Positions 33,726 through 42,429 of a DNA stretch of 64,000 bases are shown in pieces. The position numbers were made by a program, and so were the translations under genes. The stretch comes from Parasutterella excrementihominis YIT 11859 (GTDB lineage: Bacteria > Pseudomonadota > Gammaproteobacteria > Burkholderiales > Burkholderiaceae_F), in contig NZ_GL883727.1 of assembly GCF_000205025.1 (NCBI RefSeq), positions 30,910 to 94,909 of the forward strand, written 5' to 3'. Numbering within the stretch: position 1 is the first letter of the stretch; each line of letters starts with the position of its first letter. A model generated the notes under the pieces. That model was given only the letters and a program-made list of their open reading frames with translations. It made no database searches and was not told where the DNA came from.

Positions 33726-35651
33726 TTATTTCATAACTGTCGGAGCCTGATATTCATATTCCTTCTTCAGGATTTCCATCTTGTAGAGCTTCTTCAAGCC
33801 TTCATAGAAGGAAGCTTCATCAACTCTGGACTGAGATGTAAGGGCTTCTCCGCGAATTTCATCGACTTGGCTGTCATCAGCTGCGGGCATCTTGCTGGAT
33901 TCCACATAGCTGATAACGTAAGCACCATCAGGAACCGTCGTGCCGGTGAAAGCAGGAAGACTCTTAGCAGGAACTGCCATTTCAGCCTGGATCAAAGGCA
34001 TGGACTGAGACTGAGGATTGATACGGGAAACAGTCAGTTCATGGCCGAAACCTTCCAAATCCTTCTTAGCCTTAAGCTCAGCCAGCTTAGCTTCACCGGC
34101 TTTCTTAGCCAAGGCAGAAGCCTGTTCCAGTTCGAGCTGGTCCTTGATCTCGCCCTTCACTTCGTCAAAGGACTTAATGTGAGCCGGAGTGTGTTTAACG
34201 ATACGGGCAGAAACCAGTGTGTTGGCAGCAACTTCAACAGCCTGTGTATTTCTCTTTTCCTGGAGACAGTCCGGAGAGAACAGGTCTTCAATGACGCGCT
34301 TCGTGATGTACTGAGCATCCGGAGATGTCTTCGGCAGACCGGACTGAGTCAGACCGTCGAGCGTATGAAGTGTCAGACCGTATTTTTCAACTGCAGGGTC
34401 TAAGCTGTCGCTCTGTTCGTAGACCATGTTGGTAAAGCCATCGGCATTTTCAGCAAACATGGACTGACGGTGCTGATCCTGCCAGAATTTGAGAATTTCA
34501 CTGCGGACTTCTTCGAACGGACGAACGTGAGCTGGATTGATGTCGGTCACATGGATGATGTGATAACCGAATTCGGTTTTAACCGGTCCGACGATTTCGT
34601 CTTTCTTAGCCCCGAAAACGGCTTTGTCGAATTCAGGAACCATCTGGCCCTGAGTAAAGAAATCGAGATCGCCGCCGCTTTCCGCTGTTCCGGGGTCGGC
34701 AGAGTTTTCTTTGGCTAACTGAGCAAACTTGGAAGGATCGGCTTTGACTTCGGCAAGAATCTTTTCTGCTTTAGCTTTGGCATCCTGGTCAGCCTTGGCT
34801 TTATCTGCTTCGTTGGCATCCGGAGCGATCAAGATGTGAGCTGCGCGTCTGGATTCTTCAACTTCATATTTCTTACGGTTCTGTTCGTAGAAATCTTTCA
34901 GTTCCTGCTCAGAAGGTTCAGCAGTCATCTTGACGGTTTCAGGAGACATCACAACAAACTGAATGTTCAAGGATTCAGGAGCGCGGTAGTCGTCCTTGTG
35001 TTCGTCGTAGTATTTCTTGATCTGTTCTTCAGAAACCTTGACGTCTTTCATATAGGAGGACGGATCAAAGCTCATCGTACGAACGACGCGGGTTTCGCGA
35101 AGAATGTCGTTTAACAGGGCAACCGTCTTCTTAGGAACAAAGGTTGTCTGAGCAACAGAATTCACCAGCATGTCCTGAACGAGGTCTCTTCTCAGTTCAT
35201 AAACAAACTGCTGGTCGCTCTTGCCGCGGGCGGCAAGATAGTTTTCATACAGCTCAGGAGAGAACTGGCCGTCTTTCTTGAAAGCATCTGCGTTCTTAAT
35301 CACATTGATGGCATCAGCTTCGCTCACATTCATATAGTGGTGAGCCATCTGTGCCTGGAGAGCGCGTCTCGTTGCAATGTTCTGCAGGATTGCTGCATTA
35401 GCTTCCTGTGTTTCGAAGATGCTCGGATCAACGGCACCTCCTTCCTGCTGGCGCATGCGTTCAATATATTCGCGTTTCTGGTAATCGAATTCTTCAGGCT
35501 GAATACCTTTACCGTCAACTTTGGCGATTGCATTTGCATCCGGATTCAAACGGCTGTAGCCATTGATACCGATAAAGACGAATGCAGGAATAATCAGAAT
35601 CATGGCGATAAGCATCAGCCAACGTTTCTGGTTTCTAAAAGATTGGAACAT
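33726..35651 (-). CDS. ppiD: Periplasmic chaperone/peptidyl-prolyl isomerase PpiD
   Basis: About 641 residues from the ATG at 35651, which has GAGG upstream; a TTG four codons earlier is less likely. One N-terminal transmembrane helix (residues ~12-32) anchors it in the inner membrane with the rest in the periplasm. A SurA-like N-domain follows. A parvulin domain lies at about 255-370 (RRAAHILIA, FAQLAKENSADPGTAESGGDL, FGYHIIHV). It helps newly secreted proteins leave the SecYEG channel. Confidence 0.92.
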   Translation of the reverse strand: MFQSFRNQKRWLMLIAMILIIPAFVFIGINGYSRLNPDANAIAKVDGKGIQPEEFDYQKREYIERMRQQEGGAVDPSIFETQEANAAILQNIATRRALQAQMAHHYMNVSEADAINVIKNADAFKKDGQFSPELYENYLAARGKSDQQFVYELRRDLVQDMLVNSVAQTTFVPKKTVALLNDILRETRVVRTMSFDPSSYMKDVKVSEEQIKKYYDEHKDDYRAPESLNIQFVVMSPETVKMTAEPSEQELKDFYEQNRKKYEVEESRRAAHILIAPDANEADKAKADQDAKAKAEKILAEVKADPSKFAQLAKENSADPGTAESGGDLDFFTQGQMVPEFDKAVFGAKKDEIVGPVKTEFGYHIIHVTDINPAHVRPFEEVRSEILKFWQDQHRQSMFAENADGFTNMVYEQSDSLDPAVEKYGLTLHTLDGLTQSGLPKTSPDAQYITKRVIEDLFSPDCLQEKRNTQAVEVAANTLVSARIVKHTPAHIKSFDEVKGEIKDQLELEQASALAKKAGEAKLAELKAKKDLEGFGHELTVSRINPQSQSMPLIQAEMAVPAKSLPAFTGTTVPDGAYVISYVESSKMPAADDSQVDEIRGEALTSQSRVDEASFYEGLKKLYKMEILKKEYEYQAPTVMK

Positions 35652-35663
35652 TATGATCCTCAA

Positions 35664-35932
35664 GCTCTTAGCGAGCGATTCTTATTGGAATACAAAACAA
35701 AGGTCTAATTTTACCTTCCGCGGCAAATTTTGAGTGAAAGTTCACGTCAAAAACCTTGAATCTTGGTTAACTTTTGGAAATTTGCAGCACGTACGCATAA
35801 AGTTTCCTGTCTCCGTCATGCTCCAAGTTAAGAAAAACTGATTTGAGTTGGACCTCAAAAATATTTTTTCCCGCAAAATCAGTCTACTGATAATTTTCGA
35901 TGTAACAGAACGCAAAAAATTCCGATTTCGAG
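35664..35932. other. Divergent promoter region between ppiD and tRNA-Asp
   Basis: An AT-rich stretch carrying the presumed ppiD promoter on the minus strand. Short frames here do not look like genes. Confidence 0.4.
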
Positions 35933-35960
35933 TTGCACGAATTTTTAATCTATGTAGAAT
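35933..35960 (+). promoter_or_regulatory. Promoter of the first tRNA-Asp gene
   Basis: TTGCAC (35933-35938), 16 bp, TAGAAT (35955-35960). The second tRNA-Asp has a matching GAGTTGCAC box, the same spacing, and the same GCGCGAGCG word between the -10 and the tRNA. That conserved GC-rich stretch near the start site fits a stringently controlled promoter. Confidence 0.75.
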
Positions 35961-35998
35961 TCGTTTCACTTTGATGACGCGCGAGCGTTTGAAAAGAA

Positions 35999-36075
35999 GG
36001 AGTGGTAGTTCAGTTGGTTAGAATACCGGCCTGTCACGCCGGGGGTCGCGGGTTCGAGTCCCGTCCACTCCGCCA
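35999..36075 (+). tRNA. tRNA-Asp (GTC)
   Basis: A 77-nt gene. The acceptor stem is GGAGTGG / CCACTCC, the anticodon loop CTGTCAC holds GTC, the T arm has GGTTCGAGTCC, and CCA is encoded. It is identical to the copy at 39576-39652. Confidence 0.97.
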
Positions 36076-36084
36076 AGATTCTTT

Positions 36085-36110
36085 AAGCCTCGGTTTGAGT
36101 TCCGAGGCTT
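36085..36110 (+). terminator. Terminator of the first tRNA-Asp
   Basis: AAGCCTCGG / CCGAGGCTT with an 8-nt loop, followed by TTTATTTT. Confidence 0.9.
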
Positions 36111-36145
36111 TTTATTTTCAGCGGCCCTTCGGCCACTCCAAAATA

Positions 36146-37354
36146 CTATTCCTGATTACCTTGAGCGAAAGGGCTGTTCAGATAATTATCCAAGTCTTTA
36201 TCGCCTCTTCCGGAAATATTGATCACAACGACGTCGTCTTTTCCAAACTTTCTCTTTTCCAAGACGGCAAGCGCGTGGGAAGATTCAAGAGCGGGAATGA
36301 TGCCCTCTTCGCGCGTCAGCATGAATGCGGCCTTTAATGCCTCATCATCTGTCACTGCTTCAACTTCCATTCTTCCAGTCTTTGCCAAATGAGCATGCAG
36401 CGGTCCGATGCCGGGATAATCCAAGCCCGCAGACAAAGAATAAGCTTCTTTGACTTTTCCTTGTTCGTCTTTCATCAGAAGAGTCTGAGAACCATGGAGA
36501 ACGCCTTTTTCACCGATAGTCAGCGTAGCTGCAGTTTCTCCGCTGTCAACGCCCTTTCCTGCTGCTTCCGCAGCAATCAGACGAACAGCCGGTTCGTTAA
36601 TGAAGTGGTAGAAAGCGCCGGCCGCATTGCTTCCGCCGCCCAGACAGGCAACGACGTAATCAGGATTTTCTTTGCCGGTTCTCTCTTTGAGCTGCTTCTT
36701 AATTTCTTCGCTGATCACAGATTGAAAACGGGCCACCATTTCCGGATATGGCTGAGGACCGACTGCAGATCCGATCAAATAGAAGTTTTCGGGGTCTTTC
36801 ATCCAGGCTTCGAGGGCTTCGTTGACGGCGTCGTTAAGTGTTTTTGATCCGCTGATCGCCGGAATCACCTTTGCGCCCAGCATTTTCATTCTTTCAACGT
36901 TCGGTCTTTGACGCTGAATATCCAGTTCGCCCATATAAACAGAGCATTCCAAGCCCATCAAGGCGCAGACTGTGGCTGTTGCCACGCCGTGCTGGCCGGC
37001 GCCGGTCTCGGCAATGATTCGCTTTTTGCCCATGCGCTTGGCTAAAAGTGCCTGCCCGATGGCGTTGTTGATTTTGTGTGCACCGGTGTGATTCAGATCT
37101 TCTCTCTTGAGATAAACATTGGTGCCGTACTTTTCAGAAAGACGCGGAGCGAAATAAAGAGGAGACGGACGACCGACGTAATCTCTTAGGAGATCATTGA
37201 ATTCTTTTTGGAACTCGGGATCATCGACATAGCGAAGGTAGGCTTCCTGCAGCTCATCAATGTTTTTTTGAAGCTCGGGAGGAACAAAACTGCCGCCGAA
37301 TTCACCGTAAAAGCCCCTTTCATCAACCGGAAGAATAGATTTATAGAGATTCAT
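36146..37354 (-). CDS. trpB: Tryptophan synthase beta chain, encoded alone
   Basis: The 402-residue PLP enzyme joins indole and serine to give tryptophan. The PLP lysine is in [15 protein letters not shown] near residue 88, [15 protein letters not shown] lies near 113, the phosphate loop [12 protein letters not shown] near 236, and the catalytic region SGRGDKD at the end. It is the TrpB1 type that normally pairs with TrpA. No trpA or trpF follows; a tRNA-Asp on the other strand lies directly downstream. Its mRNA leader carries a full Trp attenuator (37389-37528). The lone position suggests use of external indole, or a trpA elsewhere. Confidence 0.95.
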   Translation of the reverse strand: MNLYKSILPVDERGFYGEFGGSFVPPELQKNIDELQEAYLRYVDDPEFQKEFNDLLRDYVGRPSPLYFAPRLSEKYGTNVYLKREDLNHTGAHKINNAIGQALLAKRMGKKRIIAETGAGQHGVATATVCALMGLECSVYMGELDIQRQRPNVERMKMLGAKVIPAISGSKTLNDAVNEALEAWMKDPENFYLIGSAVGPQPYPEMVARFQSVISEEIKKQLKERTGKENPDYVVACLGGGSNAAGAFYHFINEPAVRLIAAEAAGKGVDSGETAATLTIGEKGVLHGSQTLLMKDEQGKVKEAYSLSAGLDYPGIGPLHAHLAKTGRMEVEAVTDDEALKAAFMLTREEGIIPALESSHALAVLEKRKFGKDDVVVINISGRGDKDLDNYLNSPFAQGNQE

Positions 37355-37388
37355 TTGAGGTACCTACTTAATTGAAAAACGGGAAAAT

Positions 37389-37492
37389 AAAAAAACCACC
37401 GAGTTGTTCGCTCGATGGTTAGATCGGTTCTTTAGCTTCTAGGCCGAAGATTTTTAAGCATTACTCCAGCACCATCGAGTGAAATCGATGGG
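37389..37492 (-). promoter_or_regulatory. trp attenuator: pause, antiterminator and terminator hairpins
   Basis: Four segments on the minus strand. Segment 1 CCATCGA (37491-37485) pairs with segment 2 TCGATGG (37478-37472). Segment 2 as CTCGATGGT (37479-37471) pairs perfectly over 9 bp with segment 3 ACCATCGAG (37419-37411), the antiterminator. Segment 3 also pairs with segment 4 CTCGGTGGT (37403-37395) with one G-T pair, followed by a T7 run, the terminator. Segment 1 overlaps the leader peptide right after its triple Trp codons, so stalling there frees segment 2 and allows readthrough into trpB. Confidence 0.92.
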
Positions 37493-37528
37493 CCACCACC
37501 AACTGTGAGAAGCAACATTGAAGTACAT
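37454..37528 (-). CDS. trpL: trp leader peptide
   Basis: A 24-residue peptide with five Trp codons: a run of three (SWWWP, residues 10-12), then W19 and W21 (RWCWS). It ends in TAA about 35 nt before the terminator stem. The Shine-Dalgarno site is weak, as the ATG follows CTAGCC. Its role is to sense charged tRNA-Trp through ribosome position. Confidence 0.9.
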   Translation of the reverse strand: MYFNVASHSWWWPIDFTRWCWSNA

Positions 37529-37546
37529 GGCTAGAAAATAAATTGA

Positions 37547-37574
37547 GTTATATCCGTAAGAAAAATATTATCAA
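37547..37574 (-). promoter_or_regulatory. Promoter of trpL-trpB
   Basis: TTGATA (37574-37569), 16 bp, TATAAC (37552-37547) on the minus strand, about 20 bp before the leader ATG. Confidence 0.7.
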
Positions 37575-37708
37575 GAAAAAAACAGAATTTCGGTCCTTTA
37601 GAAAAAGTTTTTTCTTTTTACGGCCTGAGGATTTTCCCGAACTCAAGAACGACAAGACTTCTGAAGCAATGGCAAAGAAAACTCTTCCTTATACCTGACA
37701 GGTAAAGA

Positions 37709-37737
37709 AAAGTCCCGGAGCGAAATCACGGGACTTT
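37709..37737 (-). terminator. Terminator downstream of the DASS exchanger
   Basis: AAAGTCCCG / CGGGACTTT with an 11-nt loop; T-rich on the minus strand. It separates the exchanger from the trpL promoter. Confidence 0.8.
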
Positions 37738-37795
37738 GTTTTGGTTAAAACCTTTTAATCGGCTTCAGCATTTAGCACTCAAAACTTGCTTTTGA

Positions 37796-39205
37796 TTAGT
37801 ACAAGCCGATGAACTTCCACCAGGCCATACCGATGGTGAGCCAAATCACCACATTGATCGTTGTGATGATAAAGCCGTTTCTCCACCATTCACCTTGAGA
37901 AACATAGCCGGCACCGAAATAAACAGGACCGCAGCCGTTACCGTAGTGAGTCAGCGAAATCGGCAGGTTAGCGAAGCAGCCGAATGTGATGGCAACCAGC
38001 ATAGCTGGAACACCGCAGGCGGCGGCAACTGCCACGAATGCTGCGTACATCGCAGAAATACGGGCTGTAACCGAAGCGAAGCAATAGTGAGAATAGATAT
38101 AAATGAGGGAGATAAGGACGAAGGATGCAATCCAGCCCATATTAGCGGCAGCAACTGCGGTACCGATAAGTTTGGCGATCCAAGCAATAAAGCCGGACTT
38201 AGCCAGCGCGGTAGCCAAGGCAACCAAGCCGCCCATCCAGAACATTGCGTCCCAAGCGCCTTTTTCGGAAAGGATGTCTTTCCAGTCTAAAACTTTAGCA
38301 ATCAGCATGATGGCGACGGCAAGCATAGCAACCGGTGTTGCACCAAGTTTTGTCCAAGAACCTGTTGCCCACAGAGCCAAGCACATGACAAACACGAATG
38401 CGAGGACTTTTTCCTGAAGGCTCATCGGACCCATCTTTTCGAGTTCGTTGACAGCCAGATCGCGGGCGTCGGGAATGTCTCTGATTTCAGGAGGAGAAAG
38501 TTTGAGCATCAGAACCGGAACCAGAAACAAGCTGATCAAACCCGGAACGATAGCGGCAACTGCCCAGTTCATCCATGTGATTTCAACGCCGACGGCAGTA
38601 GCAGCCAAACCGACGCACAGCGGATTGCCGGCCATAGATGTCAGGAACATCGTGCAGGTCACAGCGTCAGTGTGATAACCGACCTGCATCAGGTACTTAC
38701 CGATTTTGCCGGCAGTGGGTCCGGGCTGAGAACCGAAGGCATTTGCCAAGGACTGAACGATCGGATAGAAAACGCCGCCTCCTCGAGCGGTTGCTGAAGG
38801 CATCGCCGGAGAAACGATCAATTCGGATAACGCGATGGAATAACCAAGGGTCAGTGAAGAACGACCGATGTACTTAATAATAAGGAAAGCAATAAGGCGG
38901 CCGAAACCAGTTTTGATAAATGCGCGGGAAAGGAAGAATGCGCAGACGATCAGCCAGATTGTGCCGTTGCCGAAACCCATCAGAGCCTGACCGGTCTTTA
39001 AAACACCGGTGATGGCGCAGAATGTGAGTGCAATGAAGGCAACCGCACCCATTGAAATCGGCTGAAGAATGAAGCCGGCAATGGTTGCCGCAAAAACGGC
39101 AAACAAATGCCAGGCATTAGGCGTCAAACCTTGCGGTGTTGGGCAAACCCAAATCACAAAGCCTATCGCTAGAACTATGATCCAGTTCCTTAGACTTTTA
39201 CTCAT
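37796..39205 (-). CDS. DASS-family dicarboxylate exchanger (CitT/DiT1 type)
   Basis: A 469-residue inner-membrane carrier with about 12-14 hydrophobic segments. The signature SPAMPSATARGGGVFYPI near residue 131 and the second repeat's HYCFASVTARISAM near 372 are of the exchanger branch (CitT, TtdT, plastid 2-oxoglutarate/malate translocator) rather than the sodium-symporter branch, whose motif is SNT. Likely it swaps a di- or tricarboxylate such as citrate, tartrate, malate or oxoglutarate for succinate. AGGGG precedes the ATG. An 8-bp inverted repeat upstream (39260-39288) may be an operator. Confidence 0.88.
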   Translation of the reverse strand: MSKSLRNWIIVLAIGFVIWVCPTPQGLTPNAWHLFAVFAATIAGFILQPISMGAVAFIALTFCAITGVLKTGQALMGFGNGTIWLIVCAFFLSRAFIKTGFGRLIAFLIIKYIGRSSLTLGYSIALSELIVSPAMPSATARGGGVFYPIVQSLANAFGSQPGPTAGKIGKYLMQVGYHTDAVTCTMFLTSMAGNPLCVGLAATAVGVEITWMNWAVAAIVPGLISLFLVPVLMLKLSPPEIRDIPDARDLAVNELEKMGPMSLQEKVLAFVFVMCLALWATGSWTKLGATPVAMLAVAIMLIAKVLDWKDILSEKGAWDAMFWMGGLVALATALAKSGFIAWIAKLIGTAVAAANMGWIASFVLISLIYIYSHYCFASVTARISAMYAAFVAVAAACGVPAMLVAITFGCFANLPISLTHYGNGCGPVYFGAGYVSQGEWWRNGFIITTINVVIWLTIGMAWWKFIGLY

Positions 39206-39506
39206 AAAAATCCCCTGAGGTTGTTGATGTAACTTCTTTTCGAAGTTTCCTTTTATTGCGTTTCTAACTCAAATTAACAATTAGAAACACTCTTGATTCT
39301 AGGCTTTATCACGTTGGATTTCTCCCCTAGGAACTTTTCTCTAAGTGAAACCACCAACGCTGAGGAAGGTTATTTGCTTACCGGTGAGCCTCTTTTACGA
39401 CAGCTTTCTTTGTGCGTTTTTTCGTCTTCGTTTTCTTGTTTCCATGAACTAAGTCGATTGGTAAGTACACCCGGCAATAAACTTTTACAAGTGAAATTGA
39501 TTCTGA
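39206..39506. other. Intergenic region upstream of the DASS gene with an inverted repeat
   Basis: GTTTCTAA (39260-39267) and TTAGAAAC (39281-39288) are perfect complements 13 bp apart, about 60 bp before the DASS start. This could bind a dimeric regulator. No gene is otherwise seen. Confidence 0.45.
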
Positions 39507-39534
39507 GTTGCACCTTCTCGAAATTTAGGTAAAA
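39507..39534 (+). promoter_or_regulatory. Promoter of the second tRNA-Asp gene
   Basis: TTGCAC (39507-39512), 16 bp, TAAAAT (39529-39534). The -35 context, spacing and the downstream GCGCGAGCG word match those of the first copy. Confidence 0.78.
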
Positions 39535-39575
39535 TCTTGATTTCTTCGACAGCGCGAGCGAACGGAGAGACAAAT

Positions 39576-39652
39576 GGAGTGGTAGTTCAGTTGGTTAGAA
39601 TACCGGCCTGTCACGCCGGGGGTCGCGGGTTCGAGTCCCGTCCACTCCGCCA
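39576..39652 (+). tRNA. tRNA-Asp (GTC), second copy
   Basis: The 77 nt are the same as at 35999-36075, including the encoded CCA. Upstream and downstream sequences differ except for promoter boxes and a similar terminator, so it is a gene duplication, not a recent block repeat. Confidence 0.97.
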
Positions 39653-39659
39653 GAATTCC

Positions 39660-39687
39660 AAGCCTCAGGTTTTCGGATCTGAGGCTT
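39660..39687 (+). terminator. Terminator of the second tRNA-Asp
   Basis: AAGCCTCAG / CTGAGGCTT with a 10-nt loop, then TTCCTTTTTTT. Confidence 0.9.
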
Positions 39688-39868
39688 TTCCTTTTTTTCT
39701 CTCCCGATAATTTTCTGAATAAATTATCTTTATATTTCAATTAGTTAAAGAGTAACATTTAATCTCCCCGATCTCTTTTCACGTGTTCTCCACGCAGTCT
39801 GAGACATTTCTGAACGCTTGTTCAGGACCTTTCGGTTAATATGGCAAAGTCATTTACGGAATTTAGGT

Positions 39869-40645
39869 ATGAGAGTTCTGGCTGCCTCCCTTCTCGTCGC
39901 TGCAACCTTGCTTCAAGGATGCACGCTGTTAGGCATCGCCAGCACAACCGCTTCCATCTCTTCTCCTAAGCACGGCTGGTTCGATGTCAATGCCAAGCTT
40001 GTAGAAAAATCCGAACTCAGACGCCCCGCCGTCCCTCTTAACCTTACGCTTCATCTTCGGGTCATCGTCCAAGGCATCGACACCGGCAAGGAAGGCACGC
40101 TTGAAGACTCCTTCGAATGGCTGTTTGCAGATGAAACTCGTAAAGAGATGGTTGATCTACTGGAGAAAAACGGAATCGCACTCATTACCGACCGCGGCTT
40201 GGACGGCGCAGTCTATATCGAAATCTCCGACACAATGGAAGATATAGGCATGCGCTACCTTCCGATTATTCCGACGGTTCGCTGGACCGAGCGCAAAATC
40301 GGCAAGATGCGTATCACTTTCATTAATTCCGCAAACCATAAAGTTTCTTCCACACTCACTGAAGAAAATGTTTTTATTCAGTCCGGCCTTCTGTCCGATT
40401 CTCCTCAATCTGAATACAAGAAGAAGCCTTTCGAATTAAGCCGCTGGGACTACACAATTAAAGGCGACGGTATCGGTCTGCACGAGCTCAATGAGCAGCT
40501 CTTTTATCAGTGCATGAAGAAAATCCAGGACAAAGTCTCATTAGAGGAATTTTTTGGCGTTCCCGATGATTCTTCCGACGAGCCGAACGCTCCTGATCCG
40601 GCAGAAGGATGGCATAACAACACAGGCGGCGAACTCGTCGACTAA
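39869..40645 (+). CDS. Lipoprotein of unknown function
   Basis: About 258 residues from the ATG at 39869; an upstream start would put 17 residues before the signal peptide. The signal ends in the lipobox LLQGC with the lipidated Cys near residue 18. The mature part has no motif I recognise; it seems to be one mixed alpha/beta domain followed by a low-complexity acidic tail (DDSSDEPNAPDPAEG). There is no Asp at +2, so outer-membrane sorting is expected. It precedes the DUF945 gene by 65 bp and may be co-transcribed with it. Confidence 0.65.
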   Translation: MRVLAASLLVAATLLQGCTLLGIASTTASISSPKHGWFDVNAKLVEKSELRRPAVPLNLTLHLRVIVQGIDTGKEGTLEDSFEWLFADETRKEMVDLLEKNGIALITDRGLDGAVYIEISDTMEDIGMRYLPIIPTVRWTERKIGKMRITFINSANHKVSSTLTEENVFIQSGLLSDSPQSEYKKKPFELSRWDYTIKGDGIGLHELNEQLFYQCMKKIQDKVSLEEFFGVPDDSSDEPNAPDPAEGWHNNTGGELVD

Positions 40646-40710
40646 TCAAACACTTTCGACCAAGTTAGATATACTCCGTTCAGTACGTATTTACTCTCAT
40701 CAAGGTCAAA

Positions 40711-41961
40711 ATGTCTTCATCTAAGATCGCTGCCGCGGTAGCAGTTTGTGCCGCGGTCTATGCCTGCGCTTACGGCGGATTGGTTTATTACCAGGGCCAA
40801 AAATTCCAAGAATACGCATCCGATCTTCCCAAGTATTTGGGCAGTGAATGGAAGTCCGTCAAAGTGAACATCACCGACAACGGTTTCTTCAGCAAAGAAT
40901 TTATCGTTCTCAATAAAAATGCCCAGCCGAAAGATAAGGATACCGTCACGCTTCCCGGCAAAGTAAAGTTCGGATGGTCCCCTGAAAGCGAGATCACGAT
41001 TAAGGGAGAAGGCAATGAAGTTTTTAAGAAAGTCGTTGAAGCCGCACAACCGGTGCTGAAGACTTCTTTTAACTATCGTTTTATTCCGAATTTATTCGTC
41101 TTCAGCAGCAAAGCCGTTGAAACAACCGTTGACGGCGAAACCTTTAAAATCGGCGCGATTCAGTCCCAAGCCCTCCCGAAATTAGTAAAACAGGCGGACG
41201 GCAGCCTGCTCATTGAAAATCTTGATTCTTCCGTCAAGACAGACATCTTCTCTTTGGCCTCAGAAGAAAGCAACGTTGCTCTAAGTAATCCGGAATTTAA
41301 ATTTTCTGTCAAAGGCGGAAATCTCAAAGCCGCTGCTCTGTCTTTTTCGGTGAGCGGAATCGATTACAGAGACAGCAGTACACAGTTCACTATCGGAAAG
41401 ACTTTGGTTTCTATCAACCAAAGCCAAAACAAATCTGAAATTACCGAAGGCATCAAAATCACTTTTGATCACCTGAAAGTCGGTGGTTTCTTAAAGGTCG
41501 GCATTGACAGCTGGAATACCGGATTAACAGCACATTTTCCGCCCGAACCTCTGCTCTTTGACTTCTTGGTGCAAGAGGCTTTCGGAACAAACTTCTGCAC
41601 TAACTTCCCGCTCATTTGCTCTCCTGAGCCTATAAACGAAGCTCAGGCCGAAGAGATCTTAAGAAACGGCATCCTTGCCGGTAAAACCTGGGCCGCGGTT
41701 GAACCCTCTGAGATTAAAGTCGGCAAAGAAAGCCTTTCTTTCAGCGGACAGCTTAAAAAGCAACCCGAAGGCAATACTTTGGGATCTGTGAAATTCAGAC
41801 TTCAGACATCCGACGGCGGCCTCGGACAGTTTGCGCTCATGGCATTGCCTCGCAACTCTTACTTAAGCGAAGGCAAAGGAGTTTATACAACTGAAATCGT
41901 TCCGACACTCACGCCGAACGGCGATTTGATTTTGACGGCAAACGGCGTCCGTCTTTTCTAA
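40711..41961 (+). CDS. DUF945 (YdgA-like) envelope protein
   Basis: A 416-residue protein with an N-terminal hydrophobic helix (residues 5-27, probably an uncleaved anchor). The YYQGQKFQEYASDLPKYL stretch and the following repeated beta-strand pattern are like the DUF945/YdgA family of AsmA-type periplasmic proteins of unknown role. AAGG lies 5 bp before the ATG. A strong bidirectional terminator follows. The family call is by general pattern. Confidence 0.6.
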   Translation: MSSSKIAAAVAVCAAVYACAYGGLVYYQGQKFQEYASDLPKYLGSEWKSVKVNITDNGFFSKEFIVLNKNAQPKDKDTVTLPGKVKFGWSPESEITIKGEGNEVFKKVVEAAQPVLKTSFNYRFIPNLFVFSSKAVETTVDGETFKIGAIQSQALPKLVKQADGSLLIENLDSSVKTDIFSLASEESNVALSNPEFKFSVKGGNLKAAALSFSVSGIDYRDSSTQFTIGKTLVSINQSQNKSEITEGIKITFDHLKVGGFLKVGIDSWNTGLTAHFPPEPLLFDFLVQEAFGTNFCTNFPLICSPEPINEAQAEEILRNGILAGKTWAAVEPSEIKVGKESLSFSGQLKKQPEGNTLGSVKFRLQTSDGGLGQFALMALPRNSYLSEGKGVYTTEIVPTLTPNGDLILTANGVRLF

Positions 41962-41978
41962 GAAATCTCCGGACAAAG

Positions 41979-42014
41979 AAAATCCCGCTCGTTCTTTAGG
42001 AACTGCGGGATTTT
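41979..42014. terminator. Bidirectional terminator between DUF945 and the cytochrome gene
   Basis: AAAATCCCGC / GCGGGATTTT with a 16-nt loop; A and T tracts on both sides serve both convergent genes. Confidence 0.85.
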
Positions 42015-42035
42015 CTGTTTTAGTCAGAGACTAAA

Positions 42036-42416
42036 TTACTTGGCCAGCTCAATCGGTTTGCCATCCTTGCGAATGGTAAAGTTATGGCACTGGTTGCACA
42101 TCAGAACCGGTTTAGACAAATTGGCCTTATGGCAGTCTTCGCAGTTCACCTGACCCAAGTGAGAATGATGGGGATTGGGAACCAGATCGGCTGTCTGTTT
42201 AGCCAGTTTGTCATAGTCACCGTGGCACTGCATGCACTGATACTTGGTGACATAGCCGTCTTTGCTTTTCGGCCACATAGCACCGTGAATTTGTCCCAGT
42301 GTCTTGGCCTGAGCAGCAGGAGCAGCAGCGGCAGGTGCCTGGTCAGCTGCATAGACGGAAAGACCGACGCTCATTCCGAAAAGAGCGGAAGCTAAAACGA
42401 GTAATGTTTTTTTCAT
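42036..42416 (-). CDS. Small periplasmic triheme c-type cytochrome
   Basis: A 126-residue protein from the ATG at 42416 (AGGAG upstream). A signal peptide is cleaved after VYAA near residue 24, followed by an Ala/Pro-rich linker. Three heme sites are visible: CMQCH (61-65), CEDCH (92-96) and CNQCH (107-111). Extra histidines at HHSH (83-86) could be axial ligands. Flavocytochrome c fumarate reductases carry a similar heme domain fused to the flavoprotein; here it is a separate gene 13 bp after the flavoprotein gene. It most likely brings electrons from the quinol pool to that enzyme. The usual domain has four hemes; only three motifs are seen. Confidence 0.9.
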   Translation of the reverse strand: MKKTLLVLASALFGMSVGLSVYAADQAPAAAAPAAQAKTLGQIHGAMWPKSKDGYVTKYQCMQCHGDYDKLAKQTADLVPNPHHSHLGQVNCEDCHKANLSKPVLMCNQCHNFTIRKDGKPIELAK

Positions 42417-42429
42417 TTTTGATCTCCTC

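Noticed and set aside
35742..35969. 75-residue frame between ppiD and tRNA-Asp
   Set aside because: It overlaps the tRNA promoter and has a composition typical of AT-rich noncoding DNA.
35999..39652. tRNA-Asp repeats as att sites of an integrated element
   Set aside because: Both copies are complete genes with their own promoters and terminators, and the interval holds ordinary genes without an integrase.
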